Shown here piece after piece: positions 33,991 to 42,348 of a DNA stretch of 64,000 nucleotides; position 1 is the first letter of the stretch, and each line of letters begins with the position of its first letter. The stretch spans positions 1 to 64,000 of the forward strand of contig CAZASG010000011.1 of NCBI GenBank assembly GCA_964487745.1, written 5' to 3'. The notes beneath the pieces are model-generated. The model ran no database searches, was not told the origin of the DNA, and saw only the letters and a list, made by a program, of their open reading frames with translations. This stretch comes from Desulfolinea sp964487745. GTDB taxonomy: Bacteria > Chloroflexota > Anaerolineae > Anaerolineales > Villigracilaceae. Both the position numbers and the translations under genes were made by a program.

Positions 33991-34926
33991 TTACAGTTCT
34001 ACCAAACCTTTAAGCTCTTCAACGCTTTTTGCAACGGCATCTGCAGATGCCTGTAAGGCTGCTTTTTCATCTTCGTTCAATTCATATTCGATGATCTTTT
34101 CAATGCCATCTTTGCCAAGCATGACGGGTACACCGAAGAAGATACCGTCCTGTCCGTATTCGCCAGTAAGGTAAGCGGCACAGGGCAGGATCAGCTTGCG
34201 GTCAGACAAAATTGCTTCAGCCATTTGGACAACAGCCATCGAGGGGGCATAGAAAGCGGAGCCGGTCTTGAGCAGACTAACGATCTCGCCGCCGCCCTTG
34301 CGGGTGCGGTTGACGATGGCTTCGAGCTTATCGGCAGCTATATATTTCTCAAGCGGAACGCCAGCAATATTCGAATGGCGTGTGAGCGGAACCATCGAAT
34401 CACCGTGACCGCCGAGAACGTAGCAATTGATGTTTTGAACACTTACGCCGGTCTCCATCGCGATGAAGGCGCTCATACGGGCAGAGTCCAGCACACCAGC
34501 CTGACCGATGACCTTGTTGGCGGGCAAGCCCGTTTTCTTCATGGTCATGTAGGTCATGGTATCGAGGGGGTTGGTCAGAACAATGTAGGTTGCGTTGGAT
34601 GAATATTTAATGGTCTCTTCGGCGACAGAACCAACAATATTTGCGTTCTTTACCAGTAAATCTTCACGAGACATGCCGGGCTTACGAGGTAAGCCAGCGG
34701 TGATAACGATAATATCTGAATCTTTTGTGTCGGCATAATCGTTCGTGCCCGTGATCTTTGCATCTTTCCCAATAATGGGCATTGCTTCATAGAGATCAAG
34801 CGCCTTCCCCTGTGGCATACCCTCCATGATATCGACCAAAACGACATCAGCGATCTCGCGTTCAGCGATCCAATGCGCGGCGGTGGAACCAGTCATTCCA
34901 GCGCCAATTACAGAAATCTTTGCCAT
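33991..34926 (-). CDS. mdh: malate dehydrogenase (LDH-like type)
   Basis: This 311-residue NAD-dependent enzyme interconverts malate and oxaloacetate. The NAD-binding motif is ISVIGAGMTGSTAA, and Asp in VLVDIMEG after the second strand favours NAD over NADP. ITAGLPRKPGMSR carries the substrate-binding arginines, LTNPLDTMTY follows, and GGHGDSMVPL carries the catalytic His near residue 175. It belongs to the LDH-like group common in Chloroflexota and other bacteria. GGAGGAG precedes the ATG. It pairs with citrate synthase for the oxaloacetate step. Confidence 0.95.
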   Translation of the reverse strand: MAKISVIGAGMTGSTAAHWIAEREIADVVLVDIMEGMPQGKALDLYEAMPIIGKDAKITGTNDYADTKDSDIIVITAGLPRKPGMSREDLLVKNANIVGSVAEETIKYSSNATYIVLTNPLDTMTYMTMKKTGLPANKVIGQAGVLDSARMSAFIAMETGVSVQNINCYVLGGHGDSMVPLTRHSNIAGVPLEKYIAADKLEAIVNRTRKGGGEIVSLLKTGSAFYAPSMAVVQMAEAILSDRKLILPCAAYLTGEYGQDGIFFGVPVMLGKDGIEKIIEYELNEDEKAALQASADAVAKSVEELKGLVEL

Positions 34927-34951
34927 ATCTCCTCCAATGGATAATAATTTT

Positions 34952-34957
34952 ATTATA
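34952..34957 (-). promoter_or_regulatory. -10 box (TATAAT) of mdh
   Basis: A perfect TATAAT on the minus strand lies 25 bases before the mdh start. No clear -35 is visible; the region upstream holds AGACTGTCT, a short imperfect palindrome. Confidence 0.45.
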
Positions 34958-35072
34958 CTAAAAAGACTGTCTGGCGAGTTACAAAACAGCGAGCGTAAGA
35001 ATACTATAGAGTCATCTTACAAGACAGTTCAATTTGTCATATTTTTGGTGTGTCATGCGAACAAGATATAAA

Positions 35073-35110
35073 ACAAAAGGCATGTCCTTTTTATGTGACA
35101 TACCTTTTGT
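35073..35110 (-). terminator. terminator of trxB
   Basis: Fourteen-base arms with one mismatch (ACAAAAGGCATGTC and GACATACCTTTTGT) and a 10-base loop lie 14 bases after the trxB stop. A T-rich stretch (TTTTGTTTTA) ends the hairpin on the minus strand. Confidence 0.7.
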
Positions 35111-35123
35111 GGTGATCAATTTG

Positions 35124-36065
35124 CTAAAGCCCTTTTTCTTCAAGATAGCGGATAGCCTGGATCGCAGCCCCGGCACCCATCCCTGCAGATGTGATGACTT
35201 GCCGGAAATGCGGATCGGCGACCTCGCCCGCCGCGTAAACGCCCTCGACCCCGGTTTGCATCAGACCATCAACAACGATATAGCCTCGATCATCGAGCGC
35301 TAACTTGCCCTCGAAAAGTTCGGTGTTGGGTGTATGACCGATGAAGATGAAAAGCCCGTCGGCATCGAGAGAAGATTCATCTCCGGTTTTGACATTTTTC
35401 GTTTTAACGGAAACAACCTTTTCTCCAGTGGGGACGTCGGTCACGACCGTATCCCAAACGAAGTGGATCTTCGGGTTCTCCTCAGCACGCTGACGCAGGA
35501 TCTGTCCCGCGCGTAGCTCATCCCGCCTGTGGACGATGGTCACCTTGCTGGCATGGCGCGTCAGGTAGAGGGCTTCTTCGAGCGCGCTATCCCCGCCGCC
35601 AACGACGACCACATCCATATCTTTGAAGAAGTGCCCATCACAGGTCGCGCAATACGACACACCGCGCCCGACCATCTCTTCCTCACCGGGGATGTCGAGA
35701 GTCACGGCTGCCGCGCCGGTGGTGATGATGAGGGTGTCGGCAGTGAACTCCTCTCCATAGGTTTTGATGTGATAGGGCTGTGCCGAAAGATCGACTTCGG
35801 TGGCGAGATCAAAGATGACCTCGGTGCCGAAACGCATTGCCTGCTCGTGGAAGGCTTTCACCAAACCCTCGCCAGAGATCCCTTCGGGGAAGCCCGGGTA
35901 ATTCTCAACAGCGTGAGTCTTGGAGACCTGTCCGCCCAGATCCATGCCCGTCAACACGACGGGGGCGAGATTGGCACGCGCTGCATAAAGCGCAGCCGCC
36001 AGCCCCGCCGGACCGGAGCCGATAATGAGCATCTTAACATGGCGAGGGGTATTTTCTTCTGTCAT
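35124..36065 (-). CDS. trxB: NADPH-type thioredoxin reductase
   Basis: This flavoprotein of about 313 residues reduces thioredoxin. The FAD motif is LIIGSGPAGLAAALYAARA, the redox pair is C139-ATCDG (C139 and C142), and the second nucleotide site is VVVGGGDSALEEALYL followed by HRRDELRA near residues 179-186, the NADPH-binding signature. The second FAD motif YAAGEVADP lies near the C terminus. The ATG at 36065 has AGGAG five bases upstream, with a strong hairpin immediately before that SD. It follows a paralogue that lacks the NADPH signature. Confidence 0.94.
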   Translation of the reverse strand: MTEENTPRHVKMLIIGSGPAGLAAALYAARANLAPVVLTGMDLGGQVSKTHAVENYPGFPEGISGEGLVKAFHEQAMRFGTEVIFDLATEVDLSAQPYHIKTYGEEFTADTLIITTGAAAVTLDIPGEEEMVGRGVSYCATCDGHFFKDMDVVVVGGGDSALEEALYLTRHASKVTIVHRRDELRAGQILRQRAEENPKIHFVWDTVVTDVPTGEKVVSVKTKNVKTGDESSLDADGLFIFIGHTPNTELFEGKLALDDRGYIVVDGLMQTGVEGVYAAGEVADPHFRQVITSAGMGAGAAIQAIRYLEEKGL

Positions 36066-36076
36066 AATTTCTCCTG

Positions 36077-36115
36077 AACGTGATAAGTGAAAGATCACTC
36101 GTCACTTATCACGTT
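36077..36115 (-). repeat. 14-base perfect inverted repeat beside the trxB ribosome binding site
   Basis: The arms AACGTGATAAGTGA (36077-36090) and TCACTTATCACGTT (36102-36115) enclose an 11-base loop. The hairpin begins two bases upstream of the AGGAG SD of trxB and five bases after the end of the upstream paralogue. A related stretch, AACTTATCACTTATTA, occurs at about position 26 of the window. Confidence 0.75.
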
Positions 36116-36119
36116 TCAC

Positions 36120-37088
36120 TTACAGATTTTGCAAATATTCTCGAATGCCGACCGCTGCTTTCGCGCCGTCCCCAACAGCCACAGCTACCTGCGCCAGATT
36201 TTCAGAAACCACATCACCTGCCGCAAAAATACCTGGCATGGATGTGTGCATATGTTTGTCGGTGATAATGTAGCCATAGTCATCGAGCTCAACCAGGTCT
36301 TTGACGAAATCTGTGTAGGGCTTATAGCCAACATAGATAAAGACCGCCGCGGTGGGTATTTCTTCTTTTTCACCTGTGTCGCGGTTCTCGATCAAAACTG
36401 CGTTAACCAGATTATCACCCTTCACTTCTGTTGCCATATGCGAGAACATACAGGTGGTCTTTTCATGTCCTTTTACGCGATCCTGCAAAACTTTTTCGGC
36501 GATGGAATGACCAAGATATTCCACAAAGGTCACTTTCTTTGAATATTGCAATAAGATCTCAGCTTCTTGCAGACCAGAGTTCCCGCAGCCGATCACGACC
36601 ACTTCCTGATCCTTGTAGAGCGGACCATCGCAGGTGGCACAGTACGATACACCTTTATTGTAGAATTCTGCTTCACCGGGAATGCCGAGCTTTTTCGGCT
36701 CACTGCCGGTTGCCAGCAGTACACTGCGTCCGCGGAAATTCTTCCCACCATCGGTCTCAATGGTGAAGACTTTATCATCACCTTTTGTGATAGCTTTGAC
36801 ACCGTCAAACTCTTCCAAAATGGCACCAAAACGCTCTGCTTGCTTCTGGAAATTATCCATCAGGGCAGGTCCTTCAACACCGCCCGGGAAACCGGGATAA
36901 TTTTCAATGGAATGAGTTGAAGCAGCCAAGCCCCCGCTGGCTTCCTTCTCAAGAATAAGGGTTTTCCAGCCGTCGCGGGCGGCATAGATTGCCGTGGTAA
37001 AACCGGCGGAACCTGCTCCAACGATCACAAGATCGTAAAGCTCGTTTTCATCGGCTGCATTTGAATCACTGAGATTTAATGAGAACAT
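36120..37088 (-). CDS. thioredoxin-reductase-fold protein lacking the NADPH motif
   Basis: This 322-residue flavoprotein has the FAD motif VIVGAGSAGFTTAIYAARDG, the redox-active CATCDG (C150 and C153) and the C-terminal FAD motif FAAGDVVSE. In the second nucleotide domain, VVIGCGNSGLQEAEIL is followed by FVEYLGHS where NADPH enzymes have HRRxxxR. Loss of that motif is known for ferredoxin-dependent (FFTR) and deeply rooted thioredoxin reductases. It may therefore take electrons from ferredoxin or an unknown donor. Its partner could be a thioredoxin encoded elsewhere. The gene sits directly upstream of trxB, with a strong AGGAGG SD region. Confidence 0.88.
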   Translation of the reverse strand: MFSLNLSDSNAADENELYDLVIVGAGSAGFTTAIYAARDGWKTLILEKEASGGLAASTHSIENYPGFPGGVEGPALMDNFQKQAERFGAILEEFDGVKAITKGDDKVFTIETDGGKNFRGRSVLLATGSEPKKLGIPGEAEFYNKGVSYCATCDGPLYKDQEVVVIGCGNSGLQEAEILLQYSKKVTFVEYLGHSIAEKVLQDRVKGHEKTTCMFSHMATEVKGDNLVNAVLIENRDTGEKEEIPTAAVFIYVGYKPYTDFVKDLVELDDYGYIITDKHMHTSMPGIFAAGDVVSENLAQVAVAVGDGAKAAVGIREYLQNL

Positions 37089-37175
37089 TTTTCCTGCCTC
37101 CTGTTTAGTCTAGGCAACCCCTTTCGGTTGCTTAGATGCCCCTCCACCGGGCTTTCTTACAGATACGAATAAAAA

Positions 37176-37232
37176 ATGACCAGATTGTTCAACATAGCTG
37201 GATGCACCATCCATGGTCAACAATTTGGTCAT
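37176..37232 (-). terminator. long branched hairpin and terminator after groES
   Basis: The outer arms (ATGACCAGATTGTTCAAC and GTCAACAATTTGGTCAT) pair with few mismatches, and an inner perfect stem TGGATG-CAC-CATCCA stacks inside. On the minus strand the structure is followed by TTTTTTATT. It lies about 60 bases after the groES stop. Confidence 0.78.
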
Positions 37233-37290
37233 GAAAAAAAGGAGAGACAAACCCCTCTAAAAGAGAGGTAAGCTCTTCGCGATTACAAAA

Positions 37291-37557
37291 TTATTTTACG
37301 ACAGCCAATAACTCTGTTGCTTCTATGATGATGTGATCAACACCATCTAATTTGATATCGGCTCCACTATGATATTTTGCGAAAAGTACTTTCTGACCAA
37401 CTTTGACCATGATCTCTTCATCGTTGCCGATGGCAATAACTTCTCCAACCTGCTGTTTTTCTTTTGCAGAGTCGGGCAAGATCAGTCCGCTGGCGGTTTT
37501 GGCTTCCTGTTCCATTGGGCGTACAAGGACGCGCATTCCAAGAGGTTCTACATTCAT
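37291..37557 (-). CDS. groES: GroES-type co-chaperonin (Cpn10)
   Basis: This 88-residue protein has the family features LGMRVLVRP at the N terminus, the mobile loop EQEAKTASGLILPDSAKEK, GEVIAIG, VKVGQKVLFAKYHSGADIK and a C-terminal IIEATELLAVV. It caps GroEL during folding. It is slightly short for the family. groEL is not next to it, and no CIRCE element (TTAGCACTC-N9-GAGTGCTAA) is found upstream, so its heat-shock control differs from the usual HrcA system. AAGGAG lies 11 bases before the ATG. Confidence 0.93.
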   Translation of the reverse strand: MNVEPLGMRVLVRPMEQEAKTASGLILPDSAKEKQQVGEVIAIGNDEEIMVKVGQKVLFAKYHSGADIKLDGVDHIIIEATELLAVVK

Positions 37558-37679
37558 TTTGATCTTTCTCCTTCAATTAAGTCTGCTCAATGACGAGCGG
37601 TTTTCTTTTAATGACAGCGCTATTCTATCAGATGTGATAAGTGTAGAAAAGTTACATTTTATGCTTTCATACAAAATGC

Positions 37680-39026
37680 TTATATAATGCCCTCATCTGT
37701 GATATTTAATGCTTCATCCAAAATCTTAAATCCCTCGGCAAGTTGCTCTTTGGTGATGTTCAAGGGCGGGATAATGAGCACAGTATGCCAATGAACGGAT
37801 ATAAAGAGACCGTTTCTGCGGCAAAACATTTTGAAGACTTCCATTTCTGGACTGGTGGAATCCCAGGGGGCCATCGGCTCTTTTGTTTCACGATTTTTGA
37901 CTAACTCGATAACGCCGAAAAGTCCAATAGAGCGAATCTCTCCCACAGAAGGGTGCCCCTCCCCCAGCTCAACCAGCATCTGCCTCAGACTCGACCCTAG
38001 GTTTGCTGCGCGCTCGACGAGTTTGTCCTCCTGCATAACGTGGACGTTTGCAATCATAGCCGCTAATGAAACGGGGTGCGCGGTATAGGTCAGCCCTGAG
38101 CGGAAAACATGCTCTTTAAAGTGTGCTGAAATTGCATCGGTCATGCCAACCGCGCCGAGGGGAGCATAGCCCGATGTAAGGCCCTTTGCCATGGTGATAA
38201 TGTCGGGGGTTACGTTCCAGTTGTCTACGGCAAACCAAGCTCCTGTACGTCCGAATCCGGTCATTACTTCGTCGGCAATCAGCAGGATTTCATATTTATC
38301 GCAAATTTCGCGCAGACCTTGCATATATCCTTCTGGCGGGATAATGATGCCATTTGTACCCGTAACAGGTTCGATTAAAATCGCCGCGATGGTTTCTTCT
38401 CCCTCATATTGGATGATCTCTTCGAGGTGATTGAGATAATCTTGCGTGAAGTCGGCTTCTGAGATATTGGGGTTGGTGCGATGGAAGGTAGAGCGATACC
38501 GATAAGGATCAAGGAAATGGATAACGCCATGCATCAAGTTCGGTTCCCATTCATGGCGACGGGGATCGCCAGTGAGTGCCATCGCGCCCGCCGTTGCACC
38601 ATGATATGAGCGATAACGCGTCAGGATTTTATGACGTCCTGTATACGCGCGCGCTAACCGGATGGCATTTTCGTTAGCATCCGAGCCGCCAACTGTGAAG
38701 AGAAAATGAGTTATGCCTTTTGGGGTGATTTCTGCGAGTAGCTTGCCGGCCAGTGCACGGACCTTGGTTGCCATCGTTGGGTTGGCATAAGCAAGGAAAT
38801 GCAATTGGTCTGCCATTGCTTTGGTGATGCGTTCCTCGCCATGGCCGACGTTTACGCACATTTGCATTGAGTTGAAATCCAGATAGCGCTTGCCGTTCGT
38901 ATCCCAAAAGTAAACGCCTTCGGCTCGCGCCACTGGAATAGGATTGACCTTGCCTTGCGCTGACCACGTCCAAAAACCGTGTTTTTTCATCAAAGGGAGA
39001 ATTTGATCATCAGGAAGTTCAAACAT
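37680..39026 (-). CDS. class III (PLP-dependent) aminotransferase
   Basis: This 448-residue enzyme of the ornithine/GABA aminotransferase group has YFWDTNGKRYLDFNS near residue 39, FTVGGSDANENAIRLARAYTG near 112, SYHGATAGAMALTGDP and IEPVTGTNG. IADEVMTGFGRTG carries the Asp that contacts the PLP pyridine, and TMAKGLTSG carries the Schiff-base Lys near residue 283. The substrate may be taurine, beta-alanine, GABA or a related omega-amine, but the sequence does not decide it. GAGGG precedes the ATG. A frameshifted fragment of a related gene lies just upstream. Confidence 0.92.
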   Translation of the reverse strand: MFELPDDQILPLMKKHGFWTWSAQGKVNPIPVARAEGVYFWDTNGKRYLDFNSMQMCVNVGHGEERITKAMADQLHFLAYANPTMATKVRALAGKLLAEITPKGITHFLFTVGGSDANENAIRLARAYTGRHKILTRYRSYHGATAGAMALTGDPRRHEWEPNLMHGVIHFLDPYRYRSTFHRTNPNISEADFTQDYLNHLEEIIQYEGEETIAAILIEPVTGTNGIIIPPEGYMQGLREICDKYEILLIADEVMTGFGRTGAWFAVDNWNVTPDIITMAKGLTSGYAPLGAVGMTDAISAHFKEHVFRSGLTYTAHPVSLAAMIANVHVMQEDKLVERAANLGSSLRQMLVELGEGHPSVGEIRSIGLFGVIELVKNRETKEPMAPWDSTSPEMEVFKMFCRRNGLFISVHWHTVLIIPPLNITKEQLAEGFKILDEALNITDEGII

Positions 39027-39084
39027 AAAGCCCTCGATATTTATAGTAGAAAAAAAGAGATTCTTGTTCGGCGAATGGTATCAT

Positions 39085-39245
39085 GGTTTGGGTTTGGGGA
39101 AAAGAAAATCGGTGCAGGAGTTTTTGCGTTGCCGGCATCGATTTTTGGGACTGTGCCCGGTGTTGACGCACATGGTTATCAAGTTGAAGTCGAGATAGTG
39201 TGTGCTGTCCGTATTCCAGAAGTAGATGTCCTTCGGCGCTCTCAA
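39085..39245 (-). pseudogene. frameshifted fragment of a class III aminotransferase
   Basis: From 39245 to 39144 the minus strand encodes RAPKDIYFWNTDSTHYLDFN followed by MCVNTGHSPKN, matching residues 34-67 of the intact aminotransferase next to it (RAEGVYFWDTNGKRYLDFN and MCVNVGHGEER). At about 39144 the match moves to another frame (KSMPATQKLLHRF against TKAMADQLHFLAY) and ends near 39085. No other part of the gene remains. It is probably a relic of a tandem duplication or of a replaced copy, divergent enough to be old. Confidence 0.75.
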
Positions 39246-39476
39246 CGGAGAGCAGAATGGCATTATGAATGCTAGGAAGGGTAATGCTGATTTTGACGTA
39301 CAAGTGAAATGATTATTGACTTCGCTTTCTAAAAAATATAAACTGGAATAGTCGGGGTACCTTGTGCTCGAATATTATAGATTTTCTCTCCAATATTCAT
39401 CATTGTTGAATCAGCCCTAGAAACGAATGATTTATCTTAGCTAGAGTCTGGATCTGCTAATACACATGGAGGAAAG
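39246..39476. promoter_or_regulatory. upstream region of the DUF4332 fusion gene
   Basis: This AT-rich region contains TTGACT (39316-39321) and TATAAA (39337-39342) with a short 15-base spacer, a weak promoter candidate for the gene at 39477. Nothing else was recognised. Confidence 0.3.
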
Positions 39477-42308
39477 ATGTCTAAGAATACCAAATCCCCC
39501 CTGTCTCTTACATATATAAAAATTCGGAAGTTAATTGGCGTCTTGGCCATGTCACTTCCCATTGTGGTGTTTCTAGTGGAAAAAACTTTTTTCCACGTCG
39601 ATTTACAACCCTCGATCAGCGCATTCTATTACACAGAAATGCGTTGGTTCTTTGTTTTGACGCTTTGTTTTATAGGTTTCTTCCTGTTCTTCTATCAGGG
39701 CTATGATGAACTTGACAAATGGATGGCTCGTATCGCAGGGGTGGGGGCTTTTTTGACAGCTATGTTCCCCACTAGCAATCCACATTCTGACTATTGTGCT
39801 TCTCCTCTTTTTATTTTTACTCCTACGATCGAGGCTTTGTCAGCCAGCTATGAAAACCTTTGCTCAATTACCGAAACAATCCATTTACTTTCTGCGGCTA
39901 CTATGTTCGTTACGATTGCGATCTTTTCTCTATTCCGCTTTACCAAATGTGGGCATAGTAGCCATAAGAATGAAAACCCTGAACAAAGAAAAGCCGCTTA
40001 TAAACAGTGCCAACAATGTAAGCTTGAAGCAGATTCTGGTAGTGAAAATGCAAAAAGGAAGATCCTTCGAAATAGGATCTATGTAGCTTCTGGGGTTGTG
40101 ATCTTTATTTCCATTCTTCTGATGGGTTTGTCATCCCTCTGGGAAGATGTTTTTGCCTATACAGTTTATGTCGGTGAGTTTGTGGCACTATTTGCATTTG
40201 GTGTTTCCTGGGCGGTTAAAGGAGAATGGCTTTGGTTGCGAGATGTTGCTAAGCCAAAAAACAGCACAAAATTTAATCAATTACAAAAGCGCCAGGTTGA
40301 TGGGTACAAGAGCGGCATGGGAATTGTTGTCTTTTTAATTACTGTTTGGTTTACCGCCTTGCTCTATGCTGCCAGTATCCCTCCTTTCAATATTCTTGAA
40401 GATGCTGGTGATTTGAAACCCAGATTAGGTTTTGAACAGGGAGAAGCCCAAGCAATTTTAGAGGTGATTCTATTTCTCTTGGTTGTTATTGTGTTCTATT
40501 TCATACTGAATTACCAAGTACTTTCCCTTTTCTGGCCCCTTGTCCGCAGGAAATTTCGCCTTGATTTAGGAGGTGATACATCCGGCGAAATGGAGAATTT
40601 GTGGATGCTTTTTTCAAAGCAATCGCGAGAAATGGGTTTCAATATGAATTTGGTTAATCCACAAGAGGCTTCTGGAATTTCCCATCCATCCACGCTTGCA
40701 CCAGAAAAATCTTACCTAAGTACATTTCTAGACATATTGAGTTGGATTATCCCAAGAGTAGGTTATTCATTGCGTGTGAAAAAAATGAAATCAAGTGAAT
40801 TAGGAATAGGGCTATTGATTTCGATAACGAATAATACAACCAAAGATAATATTGCTGAAAAAACTTTCTGGACAAAAGATTACGGTATTGTCGATACTAA
40901 TAATACGGAGAATGGAGATGACTGTTATGTCTTCCAACTGCTAATGATCCCTGCTTTTCTCTGGTTTGCAGAACAAGTGGATATCTTGGATGGATTTGAA
41001 CCAGACGAAAATGCCCGAGAGGCTAAGGCAAATTATTATCTCGGGATGACTTTATGGCATAAAGATTTGGATCAAGGTATCAATTTCTTTAGTAAAAGCA
41101 TTAGCTATAAGCCAGATCACTGGCCAGCTTATGCCGCGTTGGGAAGGTTGTGGACAGAAAAATCTCAAGCGATGCATAAAGCGAAGATGGATGAAATTGC
41201 AAAGGAATACCTTTTATTGGCAAATGGTTATCTCGCAACATCTATCCAGGAGCTAACTAGCCAGGGAGGATTGGCACGTACATACTTTGCTGCCTCCTAT
41301 AATCAAATTGTTGCTTGGAAATACCTGATAAAGCTTATTGGGCAAACTGGACACTTGGATTTTGAAAAGGCTTTGGAAAAAGGAGAAAATCTAAGAGTAG
41401 AAGCCAAAAATACTTTAGAAGATAGCATGAGTGATCCTCAGACAAAGCTATGGCTAAAACAGTTCCTTCCAACACTTGAATTTGTACTCCAAAACCTCGT
41501 AATAGAAACCCAATACTCTAAAAATATCAGCGCCGGGTTGACAAGCGCGATCGAGAAATTTGTAGAGCTTGGAGAAATCCCTGTCAATTTGGATCAGCCT
41601 TTGAACCCCATTGCTGAGAACGGACGCCATTTCATACACTCTTATTACCGAACCCAATATAATGTTGCTTGTTTTTACAGCCAGTTGGCATCAATGACTT
41701 CCAACGATGATGAAAAATCGACATATGTCAATTTAGCTTTAGATCATCTTGATATGGCGCTAAGTAGAGGAGGAGGACTGGTTGATTTTGCCCAAAAAGA
41801 CAGTTCTTTGGAGGCTGTCCGAGAGAAAGATCGCTTCATAAAAATAACTAAAAGCGAAAAGCAAACCGAAGAAGCCAAGGAAATGGAAGAAAGTAAATTA
41901 CATGTTGTTCATTACCAAGGGGAAAAAGATGATGGTATAGATCGTTTGCCAGGCATATCAGAAGCGATTCTTAAGAAATTTGCTGATCTTGGTATTACAA
42001 CCAGGACTGAATTACTCCTAAAGGGGTGTGATACAAAGGGTCGTAAAGACTTGGTCAAGAAAACAGAGGTGGACAATAATTTACTACTTTGGTGGCTAAA
42101 CTTATGCGACTTGATGCGGGTGCAAGGGGTAACTTTGGATTTTGCGATGATTCTTGAAGGACGCGGCAAAGTGGATACGATAAAAGAGTTAAGAAGAAGA
42201 AATGCCGGCAATCTTCATGTTGCACTAGATAAAATTTTCCCGGAGGAACTGCTACAGATCTGGATCGATGCTTCAAGTGAGCTGGCACCTATCCTGGAAT
42301 ATGACTAA
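39477..42308 (+). CDS. large membrane protein: helices, TPR-like region and C-terminal DUF4332
   Basis: This 943-residue protein has seven or eight predicted membrane helices in its first 380 residues, interrupted by a Cys-containing loop (YKQCQQCKLE near residue 180). A cytoplasmic region of about 400 residues follows; at about 515-600 it has TPR-like helices (AKANYYLGMTLWHKDLDQGI, YKPDHWPAYAALGRLW). The C-terminal 130 residues (LPGISEAILKKFADLGITT, LLLWWLNLCDLMRVQGV, VDTIKELRRRNAGNL) match DUF4332, a helix-hairpin-helix type domain. Function unknown. GGAGG lies four bases before the ATG. A second membrane protein gene follows by 40 bases. Confidence 0.78.
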   Translation: MSKNTKSPLSLTYIKIRKLIGVLAMSLPIVVFLVEKTFFHVDLQPSISAFYYTEMRWFFVLTLCFIGFFLFFYQGYDELDKWMARIAGVGAFLTAMFPTSNPHSDYCASPLFIFTPTIEALSASYENLCSITETIHLLSAATMFVTIAIFSLFRFTKCGHSSHKNENPEQRKAAYKQCQQCKLEADSGSENAKRKILRNRIYVASGVVIFISILLMGLSSLWEDVFAYTVYVGEFVALFAFGVSWAVKGEWLWLRDVAKPKNSTKFNQLQKRQVDGYKSGMGIVVFLITVWFTALLYAASIPPFNILEDAGDLKPRLGFEQGEAQAILEVILFLLVVIVFYFILNYQVLSLFWPLVRRKFRLDLGGDTSGEMENLWMLFSKQSREMGFNMNLVNPQEASGISHPSTLAPEKSYLSTFLDILSWIIPRVGYSLRVKKMKSSELGIGLLISITNNTTKDNIAEKTFWTKDYGIVDTNNTENGDDCYVFQLLMIPAFLWFAEQVDILDGFEPDENAREAKANYYLGMTLWHKDLDQGINFFSKSISYKPDHWPAYAALGRLWTEKSQAMHKAKMDEIAKEYLLLANGYLATSIQELTSQGGLARTYFAASYNQIVAWKYLIKLIGQTGHLDFEKALEKGENLRVEAKNTLEDSMSDPQTKLWLKQFLPTLEFVLQNLVIETQYSKNISAGLTSAIEKFVELGEIPVNLDQPLNPIAENGRHFIHSYYRTQYNVACFYSQLASMTSNDDEKSTYVNLALDHLDMALSRGGGLVDFAQKDSSLEAVREKDRFIKITKSEKQTEEAKEMEESKLHVVHYQGEKDDGIDRLPGISEAILKKFADLGITTRTELLLKGCDTKGRKDLVKKTEVDNNLLLWWLNLCDLMRVQGVTLDFAMILEGRGKVDTIKELRRRNAGNLHVALDKIFPEELLQIWIDASSELAPILEYD

Positions 42309-42348
42309 GAAGTAGGGCAGCAACATAAAACAAGAGGTGATGTAAATA

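Noticed and set aside
37558..37679. CIRCE heat-shock element before groES
   Set aside because: No TTAGCACTC half-site is present on either strand.
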